From contig NZ_LMLZ01000022.1 of assembly GCF_001422735.1 (NCBI RefSeq), positions 423,666 through 487,665 of the forward strand: a stretch of 64,000 nucleotides of DNA, written 5' to 3'. The stretch is from Acidovorax sp. Leaf78 (GTDB lineage Bacteria; Pseudomonadota; Gammaproteobacteria; Burkholderiales; Burkholderiaceae_C). The translations under genes and the position numbers were made by a program. Each line of letters starts with the position of its first letter. Within the stretch, counting starts at the first letter, position 1. This document shows, piece after piece, positions 8,331 through 17,256 of the stretch. Below the pieces are notes generated by a model that was not told the origin of the DNA, searched no databases, and saw nothing but the letters and a program-made list of their open reading frames with translations.

Positions 8331-11300
8331 ATGACCAGCGACAGCAACAACAACGACACCGAACCGACACCCCCGTGGCTGGCCAGCATTCCGCTGGAAC
8401 CCAGCCACCAGACCCTGGCAGTGCTCATCGTCCACCCGGGCCGGGCGGTGGTGCCGCCCGAGGGCCTGGCCGAGGTGCTGCGTTTCTGGGCCGACGGCCG
8501 CGGAGGATGGATCGGCGCGGCACGGGCCGCCCACGGGCTGTGGGGCTACATCGACGGGGAGGGCCGCTGGCGCGTGCCGCCCACGCTGCACAACGCCCGC
8601 AGCTTTTCCGAAGACGGCCTGGCGCGCTTTTGCGATGGCGGGCGCTGGGGCTTCATCGACCTGACCGGCGCGGTGGTCATCCCGCCCGCCTTCGACAATG
8701 CCCAGCCGTTTCGCCACGGCCTGAGCGCGGTGCAGGTAGGGCAAGATGCCTGGCGCATCATCAACCGCACCGGCCGCACCACCTGCGACGAGGTCTTTCA
8801 TGAGCTGGGCGCTTTCGGTGCCAACGGCTTGGCGCGCGCCACGCTGTGGAAGAAGTCCCGCAACGAACGCACCCACGGCTTCGTGGACGGCACGGGCCGC
8901 TGGGTGATCGAGCCGCGATTTCGCGACGCGCGGCCCTTCGGCGAGTCGGCCACGACCGCGGCCACGCTGGACGGAGACCTCTACGGCCTCATCGACGCCA
9001 AGGGCCACTGGGTACTGCAGCCGCGCTACCCGCGCATCGACGCCTTCAACGCCGAGGGCCTGGCCTTCTTCGACGAACCCAACGCCTGGGACAACGGCCA
9101 CGGCTACCTCAATGAACGCGGCAAGGTGGTGGTCAAGGGCGGGCGCCACCTCTCGCCGCGCATGGCGTGCGGCGTGGCCGCCAACAGCTACGACGGCACG
9201 AGCTTCCTCATGGCGGACGGCACGCCGCTGCCCACCCCGCCGCTGAGCTACGGCACGGATTTTTCGACCGAGAGCTGCTACGCCGTGGCACGCACCGCCG
9301 CCGCCCGCAGCGGTGCCACCGCCCCGGCGCACTGGGGCCTGCTGCACCCCGAGGGCCGCTTCGTGCCCGCGCCCGAGCACCTGCTGGAGCCGCTGACCGA
9401 TGGCGACGGCTGGATGGTGGCGCACCCGCCGGACACGCCGCTGGTACCTTTTCTCACGCGCGACGGGCAGCTGGCCTTCATCGACGGCGAAGGGGCCATC
9501 ACCTGGCGCGCCCACTACGACGGGCAGCAGGTGGCGCTGCTCGATGCAGCCGGCACACCGCTGTGGCGCAGCGGCGTGCGCGAGAACTGCTGGCCCCCGG
9601 GCCCGTTCTTCAACGCGCCGCTGACCGACCACCTCGAAAACCTGGAAACGCTGGACGGCATCGTGCCCCTGGCACTGGACCTGCTGGCCGACGCGGAGGC
9701 GCGGCTGCACCGACTGGCCGCGGGCGATGAACTCGCGCCCGACGGGCCCGTGGACGGTGAGGACGGCGATGGCGACGACGGTGATTCCGACGAAGACCAG
9801 GAGCCCTGCCAGGTGCAGGCCGACCGGACGGTGGTCGTGCGCCGCGTGATGCGCGCCTACCTGAGCGAGTCGCACAACGGGCCGTACGAATTCCTGTGCA
9901 CCGACCTCAACCGCGCGGTCGACGAAGCCCGCGTGGCCATGGTGCAGCAGCTGACCGAGCGCCTGGGCGCCGCGGACCCCAACCCGGAGCACGCCGCCCC
10001 GTGGCACCGCCGGGGCGAGTACACCCAGGCCTGGCCCGTGGCGCTGGCCAAGCCGCTGCCGGGCGACAGCGGCACGCTGCACGAAGCGCGCGAACAATGG
10101 CTCACGCTGTACAAGCACTCGGACTCGGGCGACGGCGATGTGTGGTGGGAGCTGTGGCTCATGGCCGCGCCCAGCATCGATGCGCTGCAGCTGGCGCAGC
10201 GCACCCGCACGGCAGCCCCCGCCACGCCGGCCGCGCTGCCCGCCCAGAGCGACGTGCGTAAAAGCCCGGCCAGCGATGGCCCGGCGCTACCGCACAGCCA
10301 GCCGCACGATGACGAGCCCGGCACGCCGCTGCCCCAGACCCGCGGCGACTGGCTGCGCGCCGTGCAGGACGACCGCTACGCCATCGCCCACGTGCCGGCT
10401 GAATGGCTGGACGACGCCCTGGTGGACGCCGCGCTGGCCGCGAACGTCGCGGCGCTGGAGTCCGTGCCCCCCGCCTGGCAGACGCCCGCGCGGCTCGCAG
10501 CCCTGGTGCGCCGCGGCCTGCGCGAGGCGGCGGACATCCCGCCCGAATGCATGACCGCCGAAGCGCTGGCCCTGGCCCGCAGCCTGTATGCCGGCCAGCC
10601 CGAGTGGGACTGGCGCGACGAGCGCAACAGCCGCATCCCCACCGCCTGGGACCACAACAGCCTGTGCGACGTGTGGGGCTGCCTGCTCACGCCCGAGCTG
10701 GCGCTCAAGGCCGTGCGCGCCCAGGCGCCGCTCAAGGACCTGGCGCACTGGCTGCGCACCGATGCGGTGGAGCAGGCCGCGCTGCAGGCCGACATCTACA
10801 ACATCAGCTACATCGACCCGCGCAAGATCACGCCCGCACTCGCCGAGCGCGCCGTGCGGCACGACTACGGCTGCCTGATCGAGCACATTCCCGCCGACAT
10901 GCTCACGCCCGCGCTGTGCCTGGCCTCGGCGCGCGCCAACGGCCTGTCGCTGGACAAGATCCCTGCGGCGCTGCGCACCACCGAGGTGTGCGTGGCCGCG
11001 CTGCAGGACCGCTGGGACATGTTCCCCGCAGTGCCCGATGCGCTGCGCGAGGCGGTGACCACGCGGCTGATCGACGACGACCTCGCGCAGGCGCGCCAGG
11101 ATGGCGAGCCGCGCGAAGGCAGCCACTGGCACGTGCAGCGCGCCTGGGCGCGGCTGTGGGCCGGCGACCACGAAGGCGCGGTGGCCGACGCCCGAATGGG
11201 CCAAGGCCGCGTGCGCCACGCAGAGCATGCGCACTACATCCTGGCCAGCGCCTTGCGCGCACTGGGCCGCACGCAGGAGGCGGCCCTGGAAGCCTCGACC

Positions 11301-12299
11301 GTGCTGTCGCTGCAGTCGCCCTACAGCGCGCAGTGGGACAGCGATGAGGACACTCGCTGGCTGCAGTCCCTGGCCCAAGCCCAGGCCCACGCGGCCGACG
11401 ACGCCACGCTGATCGCACAGCTGGCCTCGCACCCGCGCACGCTGGCCGACGTGCCGCGCGAACGCATCACCCACGCCATGGTCGATGCCGCCCTGGCGGC
11501 CGACGAAGACACGGTGCGCTTCGTGCCCAAGCGCCTGATGACGCCCGCGCGGTACGCGGCAGCCCTGCGGCAGGGCGTGAAAGCGTTCGACCAGATTCCT
11601 GTCGACATGCTGAGCGAGGACGCCTGCATTGCGCATGTGCAGGACAGCGGCTGGCGCCTGGCCGAGGTGCCGCCCGCGCTGCGCACCGTGGCGGTCTGCG
11701 CCCATGCGCTGCGCGACAGCCACAGCGCCCTGGAGCATGTGCCCGAACCCCTGCGCAGCGACGCCCAGGAAGCCGCCGCACGCCTGCCGCGCGACAGGGA
11801 TGAGGATGAGGACGAGAGCCCCCGCTCCAGCGGAGCCGGCCACTGGCTGAGCCGCCGCCTCGTCGAGTCCGCCCTCAAGGGCCAGGACACCGCCGCACGC
11901 CGCCTGCAGCACAAGGGCATGGTGGCCGCGTTCATGGTGCAGGCCGCCGTGACCGCCCGATCCAGCGAACCGCCTACGCTGCGCGGCCTGGCCGGCTGGT
12001 TCGAGCAGCGCGCGGTGCTGGCGCTGGTGACCAACCTGCTGCTGGGCCTGGCCGCACTGGTCGGCCACGCCTTCGTGTCGGTGGCCGCCTGGCGCGCCGA
12101 AGGGCCGTGGATGGGGCTGCTCACCTTTGCACTCATGGGCTTTGCCGACGCGTACTGGGCTTGGCGCTTCCTCTTTGCCACGCCCGCCAGCGCCGCACTG
12201 GCCGTGACGGCCATCGTGGTCGTGGTGTATGTGTTCGGCTGGCGGCGGCTGTACCGGCGCGTGGGGCTGGCGTATGCGGCGCGGGGGGAGAAAGACTGA
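8331..12299 (+). CDS. Giant WG-repeat protein with helical repeats and C-terminal membrane helices
   Basis: 1322 residues, function unknown. Residues about 60-260 hold WG beta-repeats (GLWGYIDGEGRW, RWGFIDLTGAVVIPP, LYGLIDAKGHWVLQP). An acidic linker lies near 474-490. Residues about 680-925 and 1030-1155 carry tandem short helical repeats with the pattern xxVPxxLxTxxxCxxAL (LDKIPAALRTTEVCVAAL, LAEVPPALRTVAVCAHAL), split by a TPR-like stretch near 930-1000. Three hydrophobic segments close the protein (about 1230-1315). There is no signal peptide, so most of it is probably cytosolic and tail-anchored. ATG 8331 has GAGGGA 12 bases upstream; an in-frame ATG at 8304 would add nine residues. The helical repeats resemble DUF4116-type arrays, but this is by eye. 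Confidence 0.85.
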   Translation: MTSDSNNNDTEPTPPWLASIPLEPSHQTLAVLIVHPGRAVVPPEGLAEVLRFWADGRGGWIGAARAAHGLWGYIDGEGRWRVPPTLHNARSFSEDGLARFCDGGRWGFIDLTGAVVIPPAFDNAQPFRHGLSAVQVGQDAWRIINRTGRTTCDEVFHELGAFGANGLARATLWKKSRNERTHGFVDGTGRWVIEPRFRDARPFGESATTAATLDGDLYGLIDAKGHWVLQPRYPRIDAFNAEGLAFFDEPNAWDNGHGYLNERGKVVVKGGRHLSPRMACGVAANSYDGTSFLMADGTPLPTPPLSYGTDFSTESCYAVARTAAARSGATAPAHWGLLHPEGRFVPAPEHLLEPLTDGDGWMVAHPPDTPLVPFLTRDGQLAFIDGEGAITWRAHYDGQQVALLDAAGTPLWRSGVRENCWPPGPFFNAPLTDHLENLETLDGIVPLALDLLADAEARLHRLAAGDELAPDGPVDGEDGDGDDGDSDEDQEPCQVQADRTVVVRRVMRAYLSESHNGPYEFLCTDLNRAVDEARVAMVQQLTERLGAADPNPEHAAPWHRRGEYTQAWPVALAKPLPGDSGTLHEAREQWLTLYKHSDSGDGDVWWELWLMAAPSIDALQLAQRTRTAAPATPAALPAQSDVRKSPASDGPALPHSQPHDDEPGTPLPQTRGDWLRAVQDDRYAIAHVPAEWLDDALVDAALAANVAALESVPPAWQTPARLAALVRRGLREAADIPPECMTAEALALARSLYAGQPEWDWRDERNSRIPTAWDHNSLCDVWGCLLTPELALKAVRAQAPLKDLAHWLRTDAVEQAALQADIYNISYIDPRKITPALAERAVRHDYGCLIEHIPADMLTPALCLASARANGLSLDKIPAALRTTEVCVAALQDRWDMFPAVPDALREAVTTRLIDDDLAQARQDGEPREGSHWHVQRAWARLWAGDHEGAVADARMGQGRVRHAEHAHYILASALRALGRTQEAALEASTVLSLQSPYSAQWDSDEDTRWLQSLAQAQAHAADDATLIAQLASHPRTLADVPRERITHAMVDAALAADEDTVRFVPKRLMTPARYAAALRQGVKAFDQIPVDMLSEDACIAHVQDSGWRLAEVPPALRTVAVCAHALRDSHSALEHVPEPLRSDAQEAAARLPRDRDEDEDESPRSSGAGHWLSRRLVESALKGQDTAARRLQHKGMVAAFMVQAAVTARSSEPPTLRGLAGWFEQRAVLALVTNLLLGLAALVGHAFVSVAAWRAEGPWMGLLTFALMGFADAYWAWRFLFATPASAALAVTAIVVVVYVFGWRRLYRRVGLAYAARGEKD

Positions 12300-12447
12300 C
12301 CCTGGCACGCTCCGTGTCCGCATGTCTGGGCATGGCGCCCTGGCATCACAACGGTGGAGTAAGACATTGCAACCCGCGCGTTGGGTTACACCACCGCCCG
12401 GATAATCCCTTGCGCTCCAAGCCCCAACCGATGCTCTTAGGGACTCA

Positions 12448-13005
12448 ATGAAGAACGCGCGCACGAGAATATGGCTGACTGCAGTTTGCTTTGCAGCCAG
12501 CAGCCTGGCAGAAGTGTCAGCCCAAGGCGATCAAGCTGCCGTGGCCAGGTCAGCGGGTGACACGCACCGCTCAGCGAACGTTTTTTTACGGCCTTCGACG
12601 GCGGAGATCAGCAATCCCGCAACGCTACGAGCCTACCTGCGGACCAAGGACGAGGTACACCACAGCCGGTATGCGCAGCGAACCAACCGCTTTTGCTTCG
12701 TCAAGCAACCTCCCCGCAGCGACGTGGAGGGGGACACTGCCAGCCTGTGGATGATTTGGCACGAAGGCGGGGAAATTTTAGATAGCGCTGGAAGCATTGG
12801 GCCCGGAGACGATGCGGCATTGCGGGGGCGGTCTGAAGCGCTGGCCAAATCGATCAATCTGGCCACGGACGTGGTCGAGTCCAAAGAACAAATCGCTGGC
12901 AGCACCTTTCTGATAGACCGTGCCTGGGTGGACAACATTATCAATGCGTGCAAAACCACGGGCCGCACTGTCAGCATTGCACCACTTCGAAAAACCAGGC
13001 ACTGA
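12448..13005 (+). CDS. Secreted hypothetical protein, paralog 1 (candidate immunity protein)
   Basis: 185 residues with a cleavable signal peptide (basic MKNARTR, hydrophobic core, cut near EVSAQ). The mature protein shares long identical runs with the product of 13997-14539: LRAYLRTKDEV, NRFCF, NLATDVVES, EQIAGSTF, DRAW. Two cysteines (RFCF and NACK) are conserved in both and could form a periplasmic disulfide. I recognise no family. Its neighbour at 13059 resembles a cell-wall hydrolase without a signal peptide, so an immunity role in the periplasm is plausible but inferred only from arrangement. Base composition is lower in GC than nearby genes. Confidence 0.85.
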   Translation: MKNARTRIWLTAVCFAASSLAEVSAQGDQAAVARSAGDTHRSANVFLRPSTAEISNPATLRAYLRTKDEVHHSRYAQRTNRFCFVKQPPRSDVEGDTASLWMIWHEGGEILDSAGSIGPGDDAALRGRSEALAKSINLATDVVESKEQIAGSTFLIDRAWVDNIINACKTTGRTVSIAPLRKTRH

Positions 13006-13058
13006 CTCTCGCCTGCACGGTGCGCTACATCAGGCTTGCATCACATCAAGGAACCTAA

Positions 13059-13892
13059 GTGCCAAGCGCGCTTCTCAAATTCACGAACAACATGACTGCG
13101 CCGAGCGTACTCACGCTGGTGGAAGGCAACACGCTCAAATTGAAGCTGGAGGGCATTCCCAAAGCCTATGTGCTGAAGACCCTGGTGGACCAGCCGCCCA
13201 TCGTGGCAGCAGGCGATACCAAACACAACGCACGTGCCGATAGTTGGCAATTCGAGTTCATCGCCAAACAGGCGGGCCTGGCGCGCATCAGCATCATCTC
13301 CAGCCAGGGCTCTTCCGCACTGTCGATCTCTCCCTCTGCCATCACGATCCAGGTGGAAGCGGCTATGAAACTCCCGCCGCTCGACACCGAAGAGGGCATG
13401 CTGGTGCGGCTCCTGCTTGCGGAAAGTCGCTCTCCCGAAAAAATGGGCAGTGCCACGGCCGAGGAAGTCAAAAAGGGCATGCAGTGGATGCGCAGGGTGA
13501 TCGTCAACCGGTTGCGCAGCGACAAGCCGGAGGAGTTCATGGCCCGAGGTGCCAGCGGCATTGTCGACATCGTCAGGGCTGACGACCAAGGCTCAGTACA
13601 GTTTCACGGCTTCAATCAATATCCTCGTCTGGAAGAAGGGATCGCAAAGAACCTAGACGACTCGCTATCGATCGCCAATGACGGAACGCATCCGAAGCGC
13701 GCGGCATATGCGCAGTTCGTACAAAGCGCAATCGATGTGGCCAACGAAGCCCTGCCCATGGACCCTTCACCCAACGGCCTGTTCGCGTGGCGGACCAGAC
13801 GCGCCACCTCACCCAGCGCGGAGTTCAAGCTCTTTGCGATGGCTGCAGGAAACGATTTCTACACCCACACCCGGCTGAAGAAGAAGGACTGA
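13059..13892 (+). CDS. Putative cell-wall hydrolase (SleB/Hydrolase_2-like), possible toxin
   Basis: 277 residues, starting at GTG 13059 with AAGGAA 5 bases upstream. Residues 1-105 look beta-rich and unassigned. From about 108 the protein resembles the SleB/CwlJ Hydrolase_2 fold: EEGMLVRLLLAESRS (candidate catalytic Glu), MRRVIVNRLRS, a QFHGFNQYP segment, AQFVQSAIDVANEAL and SPNGLFAWRT near the end. That family cleaves peptidoglycan. There is no signal peptide, so export would need another route, such as a type VI secretion system encoded elsewhere. It is flanked by two paralogous periplasmic proteins. The family match is by eye and moderate. Confidence 0.6.
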   Translation: MPSALLKFTNNMTAPSVLTLVEGNTLKLKLEGIPKAYVLKTLVDQPPIVAAGDTKHNARADSWQFEFIAKQAGLARISIISSQGSSALSISPSAITIQVEAAMKLPPLDTEEGMLVRLLLAESRSPEKMGSATAEEVKKGMQWMRRVIVNRLRSDKPEEFMARGASGIVDIVRADDQGSVQFHGFNQYPRLEEGIAKNLDDSLSIANDGTHPKRAAYAQFVQSAIDVANEALPMDPSPNGLFAWRTRRATSPSAEFKLFAMAAGNDFYTHTRLKKKD

Positions 13893-13996
13893 GCCCGCGC
13901 TTTCGGCCCGGGCGTAGAGGCAGTCGCTGTCTGCTTTTTCCATGTGCGCAAAGCTGCTCGCTCAATGCGATAAGTCCACGGCGCCAAGTGAATCCC

Positions 13997-14539
13997 ATGA
14001 ACACCATTCACGCCAGAACCTGGCTGGCCGCAACCTGTGCTGCTCTATGCAGTGTCGCGAGCGCAGCATCAGCGGTCTCTGCCGAACAGCCTGCCGCTGC
14101 TATTCCTGAGGCAGCCATCTCCCGCCCATCGCTTGCGGAAATCAGTTCTCCTGCCGTACTTCGGGCCTATCTGCGTACCAAAGATGAAGTCCGAAACAGC
14201 CGGTATGCACAGCAAACCAACCGCTTTTGCTTTCTAAAGCTTGCGCCCCGTACTGGCTTGCAAGGTTCTAGGGGCAACATGTTGATGATCTGGCACAACG
14301 GGGGGGAAATACTCAACAGTAGAGGCCGTGTTGCTACCGGAGACGAGGCAGCGTCACTGGGACAAGCGGAGGCGCTTGCCAAGTCAGTCAATCTGGCCAC
14401 CGACGTCGTCGAGTCCGAAGAGCAAATCGCCGGCAGCACTTTTTTGGTGGACCGCGCCTGGGTCGAGCGCATCGTGAGCGCATGCCACAAGACCGGCCGG
14501 ACCGTGACCATCACGGCTCCGCGAAAGGGCAGGCGCTGA
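13997..14539 (+). CDS. Secreted hypothetical protein, paralog 2 (candidate immunity protein)
   Basis: 180 residues with an N-terminal signal peptide (MNTIHARTWLAATCAALCSV, cut near AVSAE). It is a clear duplicate of the product of 12448-13005: RPSLAEIS, LRAYLRTKDEV, RFCFLK, MIWHNGGEIL, NLATDVVES and EQIAGSTFLVDRAWV all align, and both conserved cysteines are kept. The two copies flank the putative hydrolase on both sides in the same orientation, with about 104 bp before this one. Start chosen at ATG 13997; the reading frame is open upstream to 13787 but that part is not conserved with paralog 1. Family unknown. Confidence 0.85.
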   Translation: MNTIHARTWLAATCAALCSVASAASAVSAEQPAAAIPEAAISRPSLAEISSPAVLRAYLRTKDEVRNSRYAQQTNRFCFLKLAPRTGLQGSRGNMLMIWHNGGEILNSRGRVATGDEAASLGQAEALAKSVNLATDVVESEEQIAGSTFLVDRAWVERIVSACHKTGRTVTITAPRKGRR

Positions 14540-14619
14540 CGTCTCGATGCTGCGGGGCTTGCACGCAGCTGCTCAGGGCATTCGGCCACCAAGGCTTGGC
14601 AGCCGCGGTGGGCCGGATT

Positions 14620-14985
14620 TCAGCTCTCAGCCCCGTGAGAACAAGGCGCCACTTCCCGCACCTCGATGGTCGCCCACTCCGCCGCGGGGCACGCCTGCGC
14701 GATGGCCACAGCCTCGTCGCGGGTGGCGCAGTCGATCAGGAAGAAGCCGCCCACCATTTCCTTCGTTTCGGCAAACGGCCCGTCCACCAGGCGCGACTGG
14801 CCGTCGCGCACCTGCAGGCGCACGGCCTGGTCGGTGGAGGCCAGTGATTCGGTGGCGCGCAGCAGGCCGCGGGCCTTGAGGCTGTCGCCAAACTCCACCA
14901 TGCGCGCATAGGCCTGCTGCCCGCCGGCCAGCCCCCGCTCGGCGCGTTGGCCGTGGGGTTCCATGATGAGCAGCATGTAGGGCAT
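14620..14985 (-). CDS. YCII-related protein, stand-alone
   Basis: 121-residue YCII/DGPF-type protein (MPYMLLIMEPHGQ, RLVDGPFAETKEMVGGFFLI, EWATIEVREV). It is a second, divergent member of the family found in the ECF42 operon at 7675-8088. I find no TGTCGA element upstream of its start, so there is no sign that the ECF42 factor controls it. Function unknown. Confidence 0.88.
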   Translation of the reverse strand: MPYMLLIMEPHGQRAERGLAGGQQAYARMVEFGDSLKARGLLRATESLASTDQAVRLQVRDGQSRLVDGPFAETKEMVGGFFLIDCATRDEAVAIAQACPAAEWATIEVREVAPCSHGAES

Positions 14986-15063
14986 GAAAGGTCTCCAAAG
15001 ATGACGACGGGGGCGTGCAGCAGACTGTGCTGGCGGGAGTGCGCCATGCTAACAGCGGTAATT

Positions 15064-15120
15064 TGCTATTGTTTCAGTAGCTGCTTGCGCTTGCCCAGCG
15101 AGCGGTAGCGGCCATTTTCA
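15064..15120 (+). repeat. Dispersed repeat family A, full copy
   Basis: Begins TGCTATTGTTTCAGTAGCTG and continues with TGCGCTTGCCCAGCGAGCGG, ending GCGGCCATTTTCA. The family core is TAGCTGC-TAGCGCTTGCCCATCAAGCG-GTAG, a small imperfect hairpin. This copy lies upstream of the leuA leader. Confidence 0.8.
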
Positions 15121-15168
15121 TTTGTATTCTTGCGCACTGCAGCAAGCCTGTGCTATCTTAGGCACCCT

Positions 15169-15255
15169 ATGCAACGCAGCATGATCCTATCCACCCTATC
15201 GCTAAGCCTACTAGTGCTTGGCCGGGGTCTGCCTGCGTTCGCCACCGTTGCCTGA
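15169..15255 (+). CDS. leuA leader peptide (leucine attenuator)
   Basis: 28-codon reading frame, MQRSMILSTLSLSLLVLGRG and onward to a TGA at 15253-15255. Seven leucines occur, five of them written with CTA, a codon very rare in this GC-rich DNA. That is the mark of a leucine-sensing leader peptide: ribosomes stall on CTA when charged tRNA-Leu is scarce. It ends 174 bp before leuA and overlaps a long stem (15220-15229 with 15286-15295). No strong Shine-Dalgarno sequence is seen before its ATG. I assign it from codon content and position; no database match was made. Confidence 0.8.
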   Translation: MQRSMILSTLSLSLLVLGRGLPAFATVA

Positions 15256-15354
15256 CTCGCTCAGCGCAACACCTGATCTCCCCCTGACCCCGGCCCGCGA
15301 ACCAGCCTTTGCACACGCAAAGGGCTGCAGGGGATGTCACACGTTTTGTTTTTT
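15220..15354 (+). promoter_or_regulatory. Attenuator structures between leader peptide and leuA
   Basis: GGCCGGGGTC (15220-15229, inside the leader peptide gene) is the exact complement of GACCCCGGCC (15286-15295). A second hairpin pairs CAGCCTTTGC (15303-15312) with GCAAAGGGCTG (15317-15327). A T-rich stretch follows at 15344-15354, about 16 bases later, which is farther than in a canonical terminator. Ribosome position on the CTA codons could choose between folds; which is the terminator is not settled. Confidence 0.6.
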
Positions 15355-15429
15355 CATTCATTTCGTCTGACCCGTGCACCGCGCCTGTTTTCTTTCAGCG
15401 CACCGCACACACCGTTCGTGGAGCCTCTC

Positions 15430-17118
15430 ATGATTGCCAAGCCCGCCACCAAGTACCAGCCCATCGCCCCGGTCGCTTTGACCGACCGCCAGTGGCCCAC
15501 CCGCAGCATCACCCGCGCACCCGTGTGGCTCTCCACCGATCTGCGCGACGGCAACCAGGCACTGTTCGAGCCGATGAACGGCGAGCGCAAGATGAAGCTC
15601 TTTCACGAGCTGGTGCGCATCGGCTTCAAGGAGATCGAGGTCGGCTTTCCCGCCGCGTCGCAGACCGACTTCGACTTCGTGCGCCGCCTCATCGACGAGG
15701 ACCTGATCCCCGACGACGTGACCATCATGGTCATGACCCAGTCGCGCGAGGACCTGATCGCGCGCACTGTGGAGGCCGTCAACGGCGCTCCCCGCGCCAT
15801 CGTGCACCTGTACAACGCCACCGCGCCTGCCTGGCGGCGCATCGTCTTCGGCATGAACGTGACGCAGGTGATGCAGCTGATCGCGCACCATGTGGGCTAT
15901 TTGAAGCAGCTCACCGACGCGCAGCCCGCCACGCAGTGGACGCTGCAGTACTCGCCCGAGACCTTCAGCGCCACCGAGCTCGACGTGTCGCTCAAGGCCT
16001 GCCAGACGGCCATCGGGGCCTGGAACGCCGGCCCCGGCCGCCCCATCATCATCAACCTGCCCACCACGGTGGAGAACGCCACGCCCAACGTGTTCGCCGA
16101 CCAGATCGAATGGATGGACCGGCGCCTCGCCCCCCGCGAGCACATCACGCTCTCGGTGCACCCGCACAACGACCGCGGCACCGGCGTGGCCGCGGCGGAG
16201 CTGGCGATGATGGCCGGTGCCGACCGCGTGGAAGGCTGCCTCTTTGGCAACGGCGAGCGCTGCGGCAACGTGGACATCGTGACGCTGGCGCTCAACATGT
16301 ACACGCAGGGCGTGCACCCGAACCTCGATTTTTCGGACATCACCTCGGTGGCGCGCATTGCCGAGGAATGCACCTCGCTGCCCGTGCACCCACGCCACCC
16401 CTACGCGGGCGACCTGGTGTTCACCGCGTTCTCGGGCTCGCACCAGGATGCGATCAAAAAAGGCTTTGCCGCGCAGGACCCGAGCGCGCTGTGGGAAGTG
16501 CCGTACTTGCCCATCGACCCTGCGGACCTGGGCCGCACGTACGACAGCGTGATCCGCGTGAACAGCCAGTCGGGCAAGGGCGGCATCGCCTTCTTGCTGG
16601 AGCGCGAACACGGCGTGGTGATGCCGCGCCGCATGCAGGTGGAGTTCAGCGCCGTGGTGCAGCGCCAGACGGATGCGAGCGAGGGCGAGATGAGCGGCGA
16701 GGCACTGTGGGACCTGTTCCAGGCCACCTACCTGCGCGCCCCGGCCCAGGCGGCCATCATCTGCCACAGCCACCGGCTCGATGAAGACGGGCAGGGCATC
16801 GAGCTCGACGTGACCATCGACGGCACGCGCCAGCACTTGCGCGGCCAGGGCAACGGGCCGATCGCCGCCACGGTGGATGCCCTCGGCCTGCCGCTGCGCG
16901 TGGACCACTACGAAGAGCGCGCCACCGGCACGGGCGCCAACGCCCAGGCGCTGGCCATCGTGGAGGCTGCGATGGAAGGCGTGGCAGGCTCCACCTTTGG
17001 CGCGGGCATGAGCCACAACATCGTGACGGCGTCGGTGCTGGCCATCGTGAGCGTGGCCAACCGGCTGGCCGAGCGGCGCCAGGGCGTGGCCGCCACGGGG
17101 ACGGTGACAGCGGCGTAA
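15430..17118 (+). CDS. leuA: 2-isopropylmalate synthase, long form
   Basis: First committed enzyme of leucine synthesis: condenses acetyl-CoA with 2-oxoisovalerate. 562 residues, the size of the LeuA type 2 (actinobacterial/proteobacterial) form. The TIM barrel shows STDLRDGNQAL near residue 38, EVGFPAASQTDFDF, the metal site SVHPHNDRGTG and GNGERCGNVDI. The C-terminal LeuA dimer domain (after about 430), with GTGANAQALAIVEAA, is the leucine feedback site. Start ATG 15430 has GGAG 7 bases upstream; the frame is open upstream to 15334 but that part overlaps the attenuator. Expression should respond to leucine through the leader at 15169. Confidence 0.97.
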   Translation: MIAKPATKYQPIAPVALTDRQWPTRSITRAPVWLSTDLRDGNQALFEPMNGERKMKLFHELVRIGFKEIEVGFPAASQTDFDFVRRLIDEDLIPDDVTIMVMTQSREDLIARTVEAVNGAPRAIVHLYNATAPAWRRIVFGMNVTQVMQLIAHHVGYLKQLTDAQPATQWTLQYSPETFSATELDVSLKACQTAIGAWNAGPGRPIIINLPTTVENATPNVFADQIEWMDRRLAPREHITLSVHPHNDRGTGVAAAELAMMAGADRVEGCLFGNGERCGNVDIVTLALNMYTQGVHPNLDFSDITSVARIAEECTSLPVHPRHPYAGDLVFTAFSGSHQDAIKKGFAAQDPSALWEVPYLPIDPADLGRTYDSVIRVNSQSGKGGIAFLLEREHGVVMPRRMQVEFSAVVQRQTDASEGEMSGEALWDLFQATYLRAPAQAAIICHSHRLDEDGQGIELDVTIDGTRQHLRGQGNGPIAATVDALGLPLRVDHYEERATGTGANAQALAIVEAAMEGVAGSTFGAGMSHNIVTASVLAIVSVANRLAERRQGVAATGTVTAA

Positions 17119-17134
17119 CCTTGTGGTTGCGGCC

Positions 17135-17185
17135 GTTGCAAAAAGGATAGCTGCCAGCGCTGGTCCTTCCATCGCTGGTGGCCAT
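17135..17185 (+). repeat. Dispersed repeat family A, degenerate copy
   Basis: Contains GGATAGCTGCCAGCGCTGG and ATCGCTGGTGGCCAT, the central part of repeat family A, with the left end reduced. It fills the gap between leuA and the NlpC/P60 gene. Confidence 0.55.
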
Positions 17186-17256
17186 CCGGACCAATAGCCC
17201 CAGGCCGCGGGCGGAGTCCGGGCAGGCACCGGGGTCCATCCGTTACCCTTCGGGCC

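Noticed and set aside
8274..10118. 614-residue minus-strand frame opposite the WG-repeat gene
   Set aside because: Same kind of GC-driven shadow; the plus strand shows regular WG repeats.
13787..13996. Upstream extension of the second secreted paralog
   Set aside because: It overlaps the hydrolase gene and has no counterpart in the first paralog; the signal peptide starts at 13997.
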